From Scolanthus callimorphus (taxonomy: Eukaryota > Cnidaria > Anthozoa > Actiniaria > Edwardsiidae), in contig CM066920.1 in NCBI GenBank assembly GCA_033964015.1, positions 10,755,912 through 10,819,911 on the forward strand: a DNA stretch of 64,000 nt, written 5' to 3'. This document shows positions 34,901 to 44,291 of this stretch, piece by piece. The notes under the pieces were generated by a model. The model did not search any database. It was not told the DNA's origin and was given only the letters and a program-made list of their open reading frames with translations. The first letter of the stretch is position 1; each line of letters begins with the position of its first letter. Position numbers and translations under genes: made by a program.

Positions 34901-35748
34901 TAAACAAGCGTGATGTGCTTGATTTGCTAGAACGGACCCCTAACTGGTACCTATCTGGAAAAAAATGCAAGTTCTCTAATTTTACCCCTAATAAAAGGTA
35001 CCAGAGGCCTAATTTTAAACCCTAAAAGGTACGACGAGCACCCCTCCCCAAAAAAATGGGAGTCCCCCACCCCCCAGGTTATCTGTCTTTCAATATCTTT
35101 GAAAAGAAACCATTTCTAATACACCAAACACCAGTGGCGGATTTAGTGGGGTGGTGCGTTGAAACGTTTGAGCAAAAAGAAGAAAGAAAGAAAAAACCTT
35201 TTCGTAAAAACATAACAACAAAATAAAGTTATTTAAAACAATGATGTACCACGTATTATTATTGTTATCTAAAATAGTTTTCATACGTTTTCGAGGTAGC
35301 AATAGAATATCTTGCTTGGAAATTGAACAAGCTTAGTAAACATATGAGTTTTGTAAAAATAAAAATCACAGAGAAGGTGTAAGTACTCACGTACATTTAT
35401 ACTGTAATGTGTTGAAGATGAATTGTCGTGAATGCTGTTGGACGAGTTGTATTTATCACTAGGAAGCAGCTCACACCAGTATTTCTTATCCGCACTAGGA
35501 CTGGAAGCAATGTTCAGCGAAAAACACCCTTCTTTATTGACGCATTTCAATAAACAACGAGACGGCTTGGCTTCTAAAATTTTTGCCATGTATGGGATAG
35601 CTAGATAAAGTGAAAGATCTTTCCTGAATATACCATGAACTGAAGGTGTATATTCCCTTTTAATGGCCAAAAAGGTCTCACTTGAGCAATGCGATATGGC
35701 AGAGCCTACCACCAAAACCGCAAGCACATACTGTTTGATGATTGGCAT
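22658..35748 (-). CDS. Gene B: secreted PAN-EGF-EGF(Ca)x3-SUEL lectin, six intact exons
   Basis: Exons 35748-35395, 33346-33232, 32559-32446, 30675-30562, 24974-24861 and 22944-22658 total 1098 nt, giving 365 residues plus a stop with no interruption. Domains in order: signal peptide (1 to about 25), PAN/apple (about 55-105), EGF (about 119-156), three EGF_CA (about 157-270), SUEL lectin (about 272-364). It is the only fully open member of the cluster. It should be exported and bind a glycan through the SUEL domain (family knowledge); the ligand and tissue are unknown. Introns are far longer than in gene A because of transposon insertions, above all a 4454-bp element in intron 4. No clear polyadenylation signal was found. 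Confidence 0.85.
23155..24213. mobile_element. 1.06-kb element with about 200-bp TIRs
   Basis: GCCACGCTGGGGCCAACCAC then CCCCC at left, inverse at right. TIR similarity continues inward through a TGACGTCA-containing region. No transposase. In gene B intron 5, absent from gene A intron 5. Confidence 0.78.
24861..24974 (-). CDS. Gene B exon 5: calcium-binding-type EGF domain
   Basis: A 114-nt phase 1-1 exon encodes [27 protein letters not shown] and FTGIHCEQ. The change to RDQVN from the usual TDHVN is a small difference from gene A. Confidence 0.87.
25407..25682. repeat. Left outer subterminal array, 38-bp units
   Basis: About seven imperfect units with core GGAAATTCTTAGCCATT and spacer GAACCTCTAA. 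Each unit is nearly palindromic (AATGGCTAGGAAATTC with its inverse). The last units turn to the opposite orientation. Confidence 0.85.
26043..26345. repeat. Left inner subterminal array, about 77-bp units
   Basis: Four units start at about 26043, 26119, 26197 and 26274. Each contains GCCAGACCCCGAAA, GGTGGAAATTTCCA and ATCGTCGGACAA. The AG microsatellite at 26341-26356 follows. Confidence 0.85.
28035..28158. mobile_element. Foldback MITE inside the 4.45-kb element
   Basis: Inverted arms of about 45 bp (TGAAATCGAAATGTAAC and its inverse, then CCAGTCAGTCACGTCG) around a short loop. Nested in the core of the larger element. Confidence 0.75.
28507..28745. repeat. Right inner subterminal array, about 77-bp units
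   Basis: About three units in inverse orientation to 26043-26345, with TTGTCCGACGATGC, the palindrome GGTGGAAATTTCCACC and CGGGGTCTGGCAAAA. Unit starts are at about 28507, 28584, 28659 and 28735. Confidence 0.85.
28832..28968. mobile_element. Short TIR element inside the 4.45-kb element
   Basis: CCCGCATATAAGAACCT at the left is repeated inverted as AGGTTCTTATATGCGGG at the right, about 125 bp apart. Confidence 0.55.
29003..29255. repeat. Right outer subterminal array, 38-bp units
   Basis: Seven units at exact 38-bp spacing (29003, 29041, 29079, 29117, 29155, 29193, 29231). Core AATGGCTAAGAATTTCC, then TAGCCATTTGTTCGAGG. Much more uniform than the left array. Confidence 0.9.
30562..30675 (-). 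CDS. Gene B exon 4: calcium-binding-type EGF domain
   Basis: A 114-nt phase 1-1 exon encodes [27 protein letters not shown] and GTRCQTS. This is the intact version of the frameshifted gene A exon 4. Donor GTAAGT. Confidence 0.88.
31204..31421. mobile_element. M1 MITE with perfect 9-bp target duplication
   Basis: 218 bp flanked by GATCTTCTG at 31195-31203 and 31422-31430. It lies in intron 3 of gene B. Confidence 0.88.
31502..32273. mobile_element. 772-bp element with about 85-bp TIRs
   Basis: CCACCACTAATTGCAACAG at left, CCTACCACTAATCGCAACAG inverted at right, then GGGCCAGAAAGTCA in both. It encloses two smaller palindromes: 31785-31902 (GTAATCATACGAC ends) and about 31903-32052 (AATATACATGAAAAA ends). 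In gene B intron 3. Confidence 0.8.
32446..32559 (-). CDS. Gene B exon 3: calcium-binding-type EGF domain
   Basis: A 114-nt phase 1-1 exon encodes [27 protein letters not shown] and GTHCET. Donor GTGAGC; all six cysteines are present. Confidence 0.88.
33232..33346 (-). CDS. Gene B exon 2: EGF-like domain
   Basis: A 115-nt exon encodes [14 protein letters not shown] through GYTGPRCET with six cysteines, phase 0 in and phase 1 out. A Harbinger-like MITE begins 18 bases beyond its acceptor side, close enough to affect the branch-point region. Confidence 0.88.
33365..33587. mobile_element. 223-bp PIF/Harbinger-like MITE
   Basis: TIR GGGGCCGACCATTTAACT and inverse, target duplication TTA (33362-33364, 33588-33590). 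It begins 18 bases into gene B intron 1 next to the exon 2 acceptor. Long G and C runs lie just inside each TIR. Confidence 0.85.
33717..33838. mobile_element. 122-bp MITE with TTAA target duplication
   Basis: TIR AGGCCCATCACCAACCG and inverse, flanked by TTAA on both sides, as for piggyBac and Kolobok families. In gene B intron 1. Confidence 0.82.
34707..35075. mobile_element. TIR MITE in gene B intron 1
   Basis: GAGACTCCCCTATTTTTGGG at left and the inverse of CCCAAAAAAATGGGAGTC at right; both ends include GTGCTCGTCG or its inverse. Related to 14320-14735. Confidence 0.75.
35395..35748 (-). CDS. Gene B exon 1: signal peptide and PAN/apple domain
   Basis: The start is placed at the ATG encoding [18 protein letters not shown], a hydrophobic signal sequence aligned with gene A. 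The frame is open for 30 more codons upstream, but gene A has a stop there and the extension is not signal-like, so the internal Met is preferred. PAN cysteines: [14 protein letters not shown] and YWCEL. The donor is GTACGT after SIN, phase 0. Confidence 0.84.
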
Positions 35749-35844
35749 CGCCAGAATAACTAGTTGAGATAGATTACTGGTCCAGTATCTGGGTAGCGCC
35801 AATTCAAACTGCTTGCCTCGAAAGGTGGGTATTATCAATGACGA

Positions 35845-35867
35845 AGATGTTCTTATGAATAATTAAA
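35845..35867 (-). promoter_or_regulatory. Conserved upstream block of gene B
   Basis: Same 23-base block as upstream of gene A, about 100 bases before the ATG. Its preservation amid diverged flanks suggests a shared promoter or 5' UTR element; no factor can be named. Confidence 0.4.
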
Positions 35868-36599
35868 TGGTCCTTTAACATAAAAACTAATCTTAGGCCT
35901 AGAAGTGTCGGTGCCACACCAAGCACAAAGTACAAGACCGACCGATTTGGACATTTTGTGACTGGTTAGATATGTGTAATCCTTCGTATATTGTTAATTA
36001 CAATTATTGTATTTGACCCCAACCTGTAATTCAGATAGTATTTTCTCTGGGTTGTGATTAAACAAATTATTATTAAAATTATTATTATAATAACACATTC
36101 GATTTCAAGAGAAAAACAACACATGGAATATTACTATTTTGATGTATTTACAAATGACTGCAAATTATGGCTCTTTTTGCATATTTTCTTTGCTGTAGCC
36201 ATGGTCAATGAAATCTATGGAACTAGTTTAACGACATTCATTATTAAACAGCACGAATTAAAAAAGCGATATTGTACGAGTCGCACAGCTTTTTGGTGCT
36301 TTTTTCGGCGTAATCTACCGATTTTTAAAGCTTCGAATTTTTCGAATCGTATGATATCTCGTCTTCAAATTGGACACAAAAGAGATACGGTTCTACATGT
36401 ACTAGCATTAGTTGAATAGTCATGTTTATTATAAAGAAATATCATGGGGTTGCTTTCTTGACCAAAATTCGCATTGGAAAATAATTTACCTATTTTAAGA
36501 AATATCAGTTATCCACGTTCTGGTTTATGTTTGTACCTCAGGTCATGAATAAGGTATTCGGATATCCAGTTAACCAACCTGGCCGGTTTTAAATATCAA
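35868..36599. other. Upstream region of gene B
   Basis: No gene is seen. The stretch 36213-36250 matches the gene A upstream region. Open frames here are not supported by codon pattern or homology. Confidence 0.5.
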
Positions 36600-36600
36600 T

Positions 36601-36948
36601 AGGCCGTTATCACGCAAAATTGATTAATAATATTTAATAGTTATCAGAAAATGAAATCCAGTTTGAATTTTTACACATCCCTATTAGTAAAATTGCAAAG
36701 TTTCAAAAGAATTACTGAAAACTGGCTGAGATATGAATGCCCGTCCAGTCTCGATGTATTTTCCTATACATTTCTTCCAAAAAAATAAGCCAGAATACGA
36801 AGTTTTGAAAATTCCTATCTTAGTCAGTATTCAAGCAATCTTCACCAAACTTTGCAATTTTACTAATACAGATGTGTAGAATTGAAAACTGGATTTTATT
36901 TTCTGATATCTATTAAATATTATTAATCTATTTTGCGTGATAACGGCC
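36601..36948. mobile_element. 348-bp TIR element with a visible empty site in gene A
   Basis: GGCCGTTATCACGCAAAAT at left and inverse at right; TIR similarity about 110 bp. Gene B flanks ATATCAATA and ATACCCCAC join in gene A (near 20597-20606) as ATATCAATACCCTAC without the element, giving a 2-3 bp TA/ATA duplication. Confidence 0.85.
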
Positions 36949-37089
36949 TATACCCCACAAAGATGATGATAATTATGAAACTACCGCATATCGCGCGAAG
37001 GCTTTCGAAAACACTGGATAAAGACATAAGGGGTATTGCCACCTAGAAAAATTGAAAATGTAACAAATATTCTGTGAAATTAAAAATGT

Positions 37090-37400
37090 TAGATTGAAGG
37101 GAGAAGAAAAAACGTCCTCCGTAGACCGACTGTTTGTGAATGAATGTGAATGAATGACTGTTATAAATTAACCTCAATGCCAGACAGCCTTCAAAGGATG
37201 ACCAGCTATAGAAAAATTAAAAATGAAACAAATATTCCATGACTAAAAGATTAGATTGAATGAAGAAGTAAAAAACGTCCTCCGTAGACCGACTGTTTTT
37301 GAATGAATGTGAATGAATGACGTTAAAAATAAAGCTCAATGCCAGACAGCTTTCAACGGGATGGTTTTCAAAGCGTTCACAAACATCTCAGTGTGATACC
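37090..37400. repeat. Two tandem copies of a 163-bp upstream block
   Basis: AACGTCCTCCGTAGACCG occurs at 37111 and 37274, each followed by GTGAATGAATG and a CAATGCCAGACAG segment. Gene A has one copy near 20762. Confidence 0.8.
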
Positions 37401-37585
37401 GATTATCTCCTTCTTTAGCAGGCTTCGAAGACATGTCATAGAATGCTGTAGATACGAGAGAATGTATGCTACTGCAAATGTTACGTACAATTGCATACTG
37501 CTACGTACAATTCCCTTTAGCTCCCTTTCGATACACCCATAGTCAAATTGCCGGTTATGTTGTTGTGTCATTTTGGAGGTACACT

Positions 37586-37791
37586 AAGACCCCGTCCACA
37601 CTAGACCGTGTTCAAACGAAAACGGATAATTATTGCTCCGCTTTCAAAAAGATTTGCGTCCACACTTGTCGTTTTGGTATTGTTTTTGCCGTTTTCGGTG
37701 ATCGTTTTCGGCGTTGTAGGGTGGACGATAGCCGTATCCGGAGCAAAAAGTATCCGTTTTTGTTTGAAAACGGTGTAGTGTGGACGGGGTC
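37586..37791. mobile_element. 206-bp PIF/Harbinger-like MITE
   Basis: TIR GACCCCGTCCACACTAGACC and inverse, target duplication TAA (37583-37585, 37792-37794). A fragment with the same end lies near 18998 in gene A intron 1. Confidence 0.8.
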
Positions 37792-38078
37792 TAAAACCTA
37801 AGACAAAAGGATCAATGTCATAAATACAATGCTGTGTTTCGTAAAAATAATTAACAATTAGTAATAATGTTCAGTTTCAAGTTGAAAGGCACCAACTTTA
37901 GCGTAATAATTTCAGTAGAAAGCAAGTTGCCAGTGGTGAGAAACGTTCAAAATATCACCATTAGTTTGTTGTTCTATGACTACATAATCACTGTCTTACA
38001 CCAAAGGATAGATCAAAATTTCATGAGATTTAAACAGGTTAGCATAGACATTTATGGTATACAAAACTGTCACGGCCA

Positions 38079-38381
38079 TTGGACACAGTCAATTTTAATT
38101 TTATTAACGATTTAAAACTCAATGACTGGAGTAAAATTGCATTGTTGACTGATCCTGACGAAATGTGGGAAGAATTTAAATTGCTCTTTATGAAATGCTT
38201 AGACAAGCACGCTCCGCTGCGCCATAAAAGAATAGGCAAAAAACAATCGCCATGGATCAATAGTGATCTAATAGGAAAAATGCGTAGGCGCGACTATCTA
38301 AAGAAAAGACTGAACAATCAAATGATTCAACAATATGGAGCGATTACAGAAAAGAAAGGAATTCAGTCAACAACGCTATAA
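38079..38381 (+). pseudogene. LINE ORF2 upstream fragment, frameshifted
   Basis: This stretch encodes KCLDKHAPLRHKRIG and SPWINSDLIGKMRRRDY, the conserved segment between endonuclease and reverse transcriptase of many LINEs. Its frame differs from the main frame, so an indel lies between about 38320 and 38400. No ATG is needed at 38079; this is an internal remnant. Confidence 0.75.
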
Positions 38382-38434
38382 AGAAGGCAAAACGCCAATA
38401 CTTTGTTAGTAACCTCGAAAAATCAAAAGACGAC

Positions 38435-40195
38435 ATGCGCAAAACCTGGTCTATTATCAACGAGCTAAATTCTCGCGAGAAAAAATCAACTGAAATTTCT
38501 GAACTTAAAATAGAAGGCACCAGCATAACTTCCCCTGCCGCTATGGCAGAAGCCTTAAACTCACATTTCTCTACAATTGGCGAGAAATTGGCCAGCGGTA
38601 TCACGGACACTGCGATTGAGCCCGAGTCATATTTAACGCAAACTGAGAAATCATTTTCGCTAAGCGTAACAACAGAAGCTGAGGTACGCAAGTTAATAAA
38701 CAAACTAGATAAAAATAAAGCGACAGCATTAGATAAGATTCCATGTAGACTATTGAAAATGGCAGTCGATGTTGTGTCTCCTTACTTGACATGCATTTTC
38801 AATCGCTCTATTACTAGCGGGATTTTTCCATCGGAATGGAAATTAGCAAAAGTCTCGCCCATTTTCAAGAAGGGCTCGAAAACGGACCCTGATAATTATC
38901 GACCAATATCTGTACTGCCAGTAGTCGCGAAAATCTTTGAAAAAATAGTTCACAATCAACTCTATAATTACTTAAATGATAATAAATTGCTATCAAATCA
39001 ACAGTCAGGCTTCAGATCACTCCATAGTACCCTAACAGCTCTGCTCGAAGCCACTGACAGTTGGTCAGTTAATATTGATAAAGGCCTACTCAATGGTGTA
39101 ATCTTTATTGATTTAAAAAAGGCTTTCGATACGATAAACCACGAGATCTTATTGAGCAAGTTGGGATACTATGGGGTGACAAATGACAGCCAAAAGTGGT
39201 TCAAGTCGTATTTAAGCAACCGTAAACAGAGGTGTAACGTCAATGGACACTTGTCCGGTAACTCTAACCTGACAGGTGGGGTGCCTCAAGGGTCCATAAT
39301 TGGCCCACTTCTGTTTCTATTGTACATCAATGATCTATCTAGTTGCTTAAGCACCTCTTGCCCACGAATGTATGCAGACGACACAAATCTAAGCATATCA
39401 GCTCCGGCCATTGAAGAACTCGAGATGCAAATCAACCTTGAGCTCTCAAAACTAAATCAATGGCTAAAAGCCAATAAGTTAAGCCTAAACGTGGCCAAAA
39501 CTGAATTCATGATTATGGGCTCTAGACAAAGGTTAAGTGCCAGAGCTGATGGTCGTCCTATAAACATAAACATTGAGGGGAAAAAGATCAAAAGGGTTGA
39601 TGAAACAAAATCATTGGGCGTATTTATCGACAAAAATCTGTGTTGGGACAAACACATAAATGAGATATCGAAAAAAATTTCATCTGGCATTGGCGCCCTG
39701 AAACGGATTAGGCCGTTTGTCACCTTGGACACTGCTGTCAAAATCTATAAAGCGCTCATTGAGCCACATTTCGATTACTGCAGTCCAGTGTGGCATGGAA
39801 TAAACAGCAAACTCAATGATAAATTGCAAAAATTACAAAACCGTGCTGCCAGAGTCTTAACAAAATCGCCCTTTGACACTAGCTCAGCTCTTCTCCGTAA
39901 TCTTCTTGGTTGGGACGACGTGTCCACAAGAAGAAACAAACACCTAGGTGTTGCAATGTATAAAACCCTCAATGGTCTTTTTCCCTCATATTTACGGGAT
40001 CTGTTTGTTTCCTGTGATTCTCATTATAATCTAAGAAACCAGGATAATAAGTTGGCACTACCGATGCCGAAAACAAACTACCGAAAACGGTGTTTCAGTT
40101 ACAACGGGGCCAAACTTTGGAATAGTCTACCAGATGAACTGAGACAATCAGATTCACTGGGGAAATTTAAGAAGGGTATCACCCAATTTTTGTAG
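38435..40195 (+). CDS. LINE reverse transcriptase (partial ORF2)
   Basis: A 586-codon open frame encodes a non-LTR reverse transcriptase. Motifs: FKKGSKTDPDNYRPIS, FIDLKKAFDTI (residue 224 on), GVPQGSIIGPLLF (about 282), the catalytic YADD (313-316), then KTEFMIMGS and the C-terminal HFDYCSPVW and SYNGAKLWNSLP regions typical of CR1/L2 and Jockey-group LINEs. The listed start is an internal Met; the natural protein begins upstream in another frame. It copies element RNA at the target site in active members. All catalytic motifs are intact, but loss of the endonuclease makes this copy non-autonomous. Confidence 0.92.
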   Translation: MRKTWSIINELNSREKKSTEISELKIEGTSITSPAAMAEALNSHFSTIGEKLASGITDTAIEPESYLTQTEKSFSLSVTTEAEVRKLINKLDKNKATALDKIPCRLLKMAVDVVSPYLTCIFNRSITSGIFPSEWKLAKVSPIFKKGSKTDPDNYRPISVLPVVAKIFEKIVHNQLYNYLNDNKLLSNQQSGFRSLHSTLTALLEATDSWSVNIDKGLLNGVIFIDLKKAFDTINHEILLSKLGYYGVTNDSQKWFKSYLSNRKQRCNVNGHLSGNSNLTGGVPQGSIIGPLLFLLYINDLSSCLSTSCPRMYADDTNLSISAPAIEELEMQINLELSKLNQWLKANKLSLNVAKTEFMIMGSRQRLSARADGRPININIEGKKIKRVDETKSLGVFIDKNLCWDKHINEISKKISSGIGALKRIRPFVTLDTAVKIYKALIEPHFDYCSPVWHGINSKLNDKLQKLQNRAARVLTKSPFDTSSALLRNLLGWDDVSTRRNKHLGVAMYKTLNGLFPSYLRDLFVSCDSHYNLRNQDNKLALPMPKTNYRKRCFSYNGAKLWNSLPDELRQSDSLGKFKKGITQFL

Positions 40196-40439
40196 TTACC
40201 GAACTCACACACGGCAATCATGGAAAACAGTTACATGTAATCATTTTATCTATATGTTTGTATGTTATACTGATGATTTTTAACCGTGTATAAATAAATG
40301 TGTGTATGTATGTATGTACACAGAGGCAGTAAAACCCCAAAAACTAGGCAAATTCTAAGTGCATGGTTGGTCAAGAGAGAGAGCTTTTCTAAAAACCAAT
40401 TGAAAAGCCATCTGTAATTATTAATAAGGTGACTAGATG

Positions 40440-40846
40440 AAGGTGACTCGCTCGAAATGGTTTGTGTGCTCATCTGTGTCCAGAGCTGGACTACCAGGTT
40501 ATAGTTATCGGGCTATAACTGCGCCTACGAATTTTCTGAAACTTGGCCAGATGAAAGTTCAAGTCTTCTAATGAGCATCGCCAAGATTTCAGCCGACAAT
40601 ATCAGCAAGATTTTTTTAAGAGGGCATTAAAAACTATGGTGTCGTCTTTGTATTTAAGAATTGTGATTTAGATAAAAAAATATTGCAAAGATCGGAGAAT
40701 TCGCAGCTAATCTAGGGTCATTTGTGTTTGATTTACAAAAAGAATGACTGGAATCGGCAAAAAAAAAACGCAAAGTTATAGCTCTTTCCTGGTAGTCCAG
40801 CTCTGGACACAGATGAGCGCACAAACCATTTCGAGCGAGTCACCTT
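40440..40846. mobile_element. 407-bp element with about 60-bp TIRs
   Basis: AAGGTGACTCGCTCGAAATG then GTTTGTGTGCTCATCTGTG at left and a near-perfect inverse at right. Just downstream of the LINE. Confidence 0.82.
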
Positions 40847-42294
40847 AACCTGAGAAGGGGACCTTGAGGGTAGGGCAGAGGGGATATAGTTGGGTGGCAT
40901 GATGATGCCACATCATGCAATTTTCCCTTGATATGAAAACCACACGAAAATCAGAATAGTATACGATGGAAGCTCTTCCATATATTGAATGTATCGCACT
41001 GCTCCCTCAATTTATTGTATAACGTTCTATTTGTTTTGCAACATTGTGCTAGTGTTTAATGGAATTCAATGTGAATAGAGAACATTAAGAATACTGAATT
41101 CAATTAAAATTATACAAAGCTATAGGTGGACAAAAATGTAACTAGAAATTTCACTTACCTAAATTCGCATTGCTCATCGCATAGAAAAGGCCAAGAGAAT
41201 TATGTTAAATATTTTTTAGTTATGTTTGGAAGAGAAAATTTTGTTTGGGTATTTGAAATTTTGTAGAAAATAAGAAAATTGATAATTTGGTTGATATTGA
41301 AAAATATGGATTTTAGTTAAAAATTAATGAACGGACACCAGAATGTCCGTATCCAGCCCTGGTGTGATAGTGGGACATTATACACTTAATGACTGCTCCC
41401 GAGGGAAAACAAAGTTTGCGCGCGACTGCAAACACTCATAAACAACACAATTTTCTTGCATTAGCAAAAACTTATCAAAATTAGCAAAGGTTTTTAAAAA
41501 GACTCGCGTGTTTACAAAAAACTTTCTCTTTTTCCCGCTCTCAAACGCGACGCACGAAAGCAATATTCCCTGACCAGTCAATAATTTTTCGAAATATTGA
41601 CTGATCGGGGAATATTTGATTTGTACTTAACCACGTGACCTTGATTTAGCCAATAAGAGAGCGCGCTCGGCTGGAGTGAGCACTCGCTATGTAACTTTTG
41701 TCACTTGGGACCAACTGTGCGTATATAGGATATCAACTCATTAGCATAATTGTTAGTCGCCTTAAGTGCTCGGCGCAAGATGGCATCCTTAGTGGTAGAT
41801 AATCCCCCCTTAAACTAAGTATTTAGCCGGGGGATTGTGTTACAGACATGAATGTTCCAATCTCATATATTTCTTTGGTATTATATACGTGTCCCAAAGC
41901 TGCGAATTAGACTCACCTGTTATGAAGACTGAATACTAAATGTCAAAGTACTTTTTTCAAGGAAATTACACCTTTGTGCCTGATTATTTCAATAAGATGT
42001 AGTTTCCAAATTATATTAGACAAAGGACAAGTGTTTGCGCAATTAACACTAAAAAGAAAATCACCTTCCACAACTCATCTCTTGCAAGTATTGTTCGTTT
42101 GCAATGGTCATGATCTTATCATTTATTTTATTTTTGAACAGTTTTCCTCTAGCTTTTACAGGAGAGATTATAATAATCAAAAACAACATACAAAGAACAA
42201 GCATTTCATGAGGCAACATGGTGAAAACATGGGACGAAAATGATCAAATTTCCTCCAGCAAATACAGTAAATGTAAGGGAAAATTTCCGAGAAA
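40847..42294. other. Upstream side of gene B block, then no gene seen
   Basis: 40895-40990 matches gene A upstream DNA at 21250-21340. A hairpin around ATTCCCTGACCAGTCAATA lies at 41564-41612. No coding signal, and no PAN exon for gene C. Confidence 0.55.
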
Positions 42295-43318
42295 GGGGGG
42301 GGGGGCTGTACAGCCGCAATTTGTAATAACTGTCGCAATTTGTAATACCTGTCACAATTTGTAATAAAGTTGTCGTAATTTGTAAACCTGTCGCAATTTG
42401 TAATAAAGTCGTCGCAATTTGTAATAAAAAAGCTGTCGCAATTTGTAATACACCTCCGTCGCAATTTGTAATAAGCAACTATCAAATCGCCTAGGTTTGA
42501 GCTGCAAATGAAAATTCAACTGCACAGTCAAATTCAACTGAATAGGGCCGCTGCCATTTAAAAATGATTTTTGTATTTCTGCAAGGTTTCATTCCTGGAA
42601 AATGGAAAACTTTGCAGACAAGTCACGGAAATGCCGCGTAATGCTGGAATGGCAACTTCTCTGTTTCGGTTTCCATACACTTTCCTCGGAGCTTTTACCT
42701 GCACATCTGTGAGAGTTTTGCACGAGAACTACTGGATTTTGACTTTATAGCGAGTTTCGAAGCCCTATTTTTATTGATCCTTCCCTGCTAGCAGAGGCCT
42801 CTTTTCTCTGCATTTCGCTGGCTGAGGTTCGCGCCAGCGAAATGCAGAGAAAAGAGGCCTCTGCTAGCAGGGAATATTGATCCACATACCGTAACACAAT
42901 ATCAATATTTATAGCTCTTACAACGTTGGCTGTAGAGCAACTTGCGTATCTGATGCGCAGTGATCTGGCAAAAATGTTTGTATAATACCACGTAAATGGT
43001 GCATGACGAATATTATGAAACTGGTTGCTTGTCATCCTTTCTTTTATCCGGAAGCTGTGGCACCAATTGTAATTCTTGATAGCTATTTATTACAAATTGC
43101 GACGGAGGTGTATTACAAATTGCGACAGCTCTGTTTATTACAATTTGCGACGGAGGTGTATAACAAATTGCGACAGCTTTTTTATTACAAATTGCGACAA
43201 CGTTATTACAAATTGCGACAGGTATTACAAATTGCGACAACTTTATTACAAATTGCCACAGGTATTACAAATTGCGACAGTTATTACAAATTGCGACTGT
43301 ACAGGGGCGGCCCCCCCT
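42295..43318. mobile_element. 1.0-kb element with TIRs made of a 17-20 bp repeat
   Basis: Left arm (to about 42480) has eight or so copies of TGTCGCAATTTGTAATA; right arm (43080-43305) has about ten inverse copies ATTACAAATTGCGACA. Outer ends GGGGGCTGTACAG and CTGTACAGGGGCGGCCC. The 94-bp foldback 42781-42874 is nested inside. Confidence 0.85.
42781..42874. mobile_element. 94-bp perfect foldback element, 9-bp target duplication
   Basis: Flanked by TATTGATCC at 42772-42780 and 42875-42883. Arms of about 41 bp (TTCCCTGCTAGCAGAGGCC and on) are perfect inverses with a 12-base loop. It shares ends with 21523-22038. Confidence 0.9.
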
Positions 43319-43611
43319 GGCTACGCCCCTAAAATCTATCAAAATTAAGCCTCCGTGAAATCACTCAGAAGTGTTCACTCCTCTTTAAATGACGGAAGCT
43401 TAACCGTGATTTTTCGGTCCGTGTAGAGTTCACAGAATTATGAAAATCGCGGTAATAGACAACACTAAGCAGCTGATGTTTTTTCCCTTACCGCTTTTGT
43501 ACCCGATCTCCATCTGCCCTATTTTTTTTTAGTTCCTTCCCTGTCCCAGAGTATTTCTCCCTCAGCCCTGGTCCTTCAATAGGTTTTTATCTCCCTTATC
43601 CCTTTTATACC

Positions 43612-43989
43612 GACAGAACCCAAAAATGGCAAGATTTCTAGAATAAGGTCAGGTAAAGTCAGATAGGCTTGATTCTTTGCATAGAGAATTCTGATACAAT
43701 AAGGAACAAAATATCAAATATGACTTTTTTCTAATTGATCCGTCTTTAAGATATCAGCTGCTAAACATTGGTTACTGCATCGTGTTATGGCAAAATTTGT
43801 ACAATTCTACCAAAAAATGTCGAAAAGTGCTGCAGCAACCAGAGTATAACCCCTCATATCTTAAAGATGGATCAATTAGAAAAAAATCATATTTGATATT
43901 TTGTTTCTTATTGTATAAGGATTCTCTATGCAAAGAATCAAGCCTATCTGACTTTACCTGACCTTATGGTAAAAATCTTTGGTTCTGTC
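43612..43989. mobile_element. 378-bp TIR element, GACAGAACC ends
   Basis: GACAGAACCCAAAAATGG and inverse, then AAGGTCAGGTAAAGTCAG in both arms. Flanks TTTTATACC and TTTTGTACC (8 of 9). Pyrimidine-rich direct repeats lie on both sides (43493-43611, 43990-44085), so the apparent duplication may be older. Confidence 0.7.
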
Positions 43990-44176
43990 TTTTGTACCCG
44001 GTCTCACTCTTCCCTGTTTTTTTTTTAGTTTCTTCCCGCTATCCCGGGCGTCCTGGTCCTTCAATAGATTTTTATCTCCATCATCCCTCATCCCTAATTT
44101 TTTTTCGTTTCTTCTCTATCCCAGTGTATTTCTCTCTCTTCCCTTGTCATTCAAAAGAGTTTTATTTTGTTTACAG

Positions 44177-44291
44177 TCGCCTTGTTTTGCCAGTCCTTGT
44201 CTCCATGGCGGCAGTTGCCAGGCAATCTATAGTAACAGTTCGTTTAAGTGTATATGTACCCCTGGATATACAGCGAGGTTTTGTCAAATAG
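44177..44291 (+). CDS. Gene C exon: EGF-like domain
   Basis: A 115-nt exon after TTTACAG encodes [14 protein letters not shown] through CTPGYTARFCQI with six cysteines, and ends at a GTAGGT donor. It matches exon 2 of genes A and B in length and phase. Confidence 0.82.

Larger units (their letters stand above)
38060..40318 (+). mobile_element. 5'-truncated CR1/L2-like LINE
   Basis: The element retains the region linking endonuclease to reverse transcriptase, the reverse transcriptase, and a 3' UTR ending in a (TGTA)n-type microsatellite near 40300-40318, as in L2/CR1 elements. The endonuclease part is missing. The 5' edge is approximate. It lies between the upstream regions of genes B and C and separates sequence that is contiguous upstream of gene A. 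Confidence 0.85.

Noticed and set aside
35749..35838. Upstream start for gene B adding 30 residues
   Set aside because: Gene A has a stop at the matching place and the extension would bury the signal peptide.
42177..42537. Overlapping frames rich in ITNCD and YYKLR repeats
   Set aside because: They are translations of the short non-coding repeat array in the TIR at 42295-42480, open in several frames.
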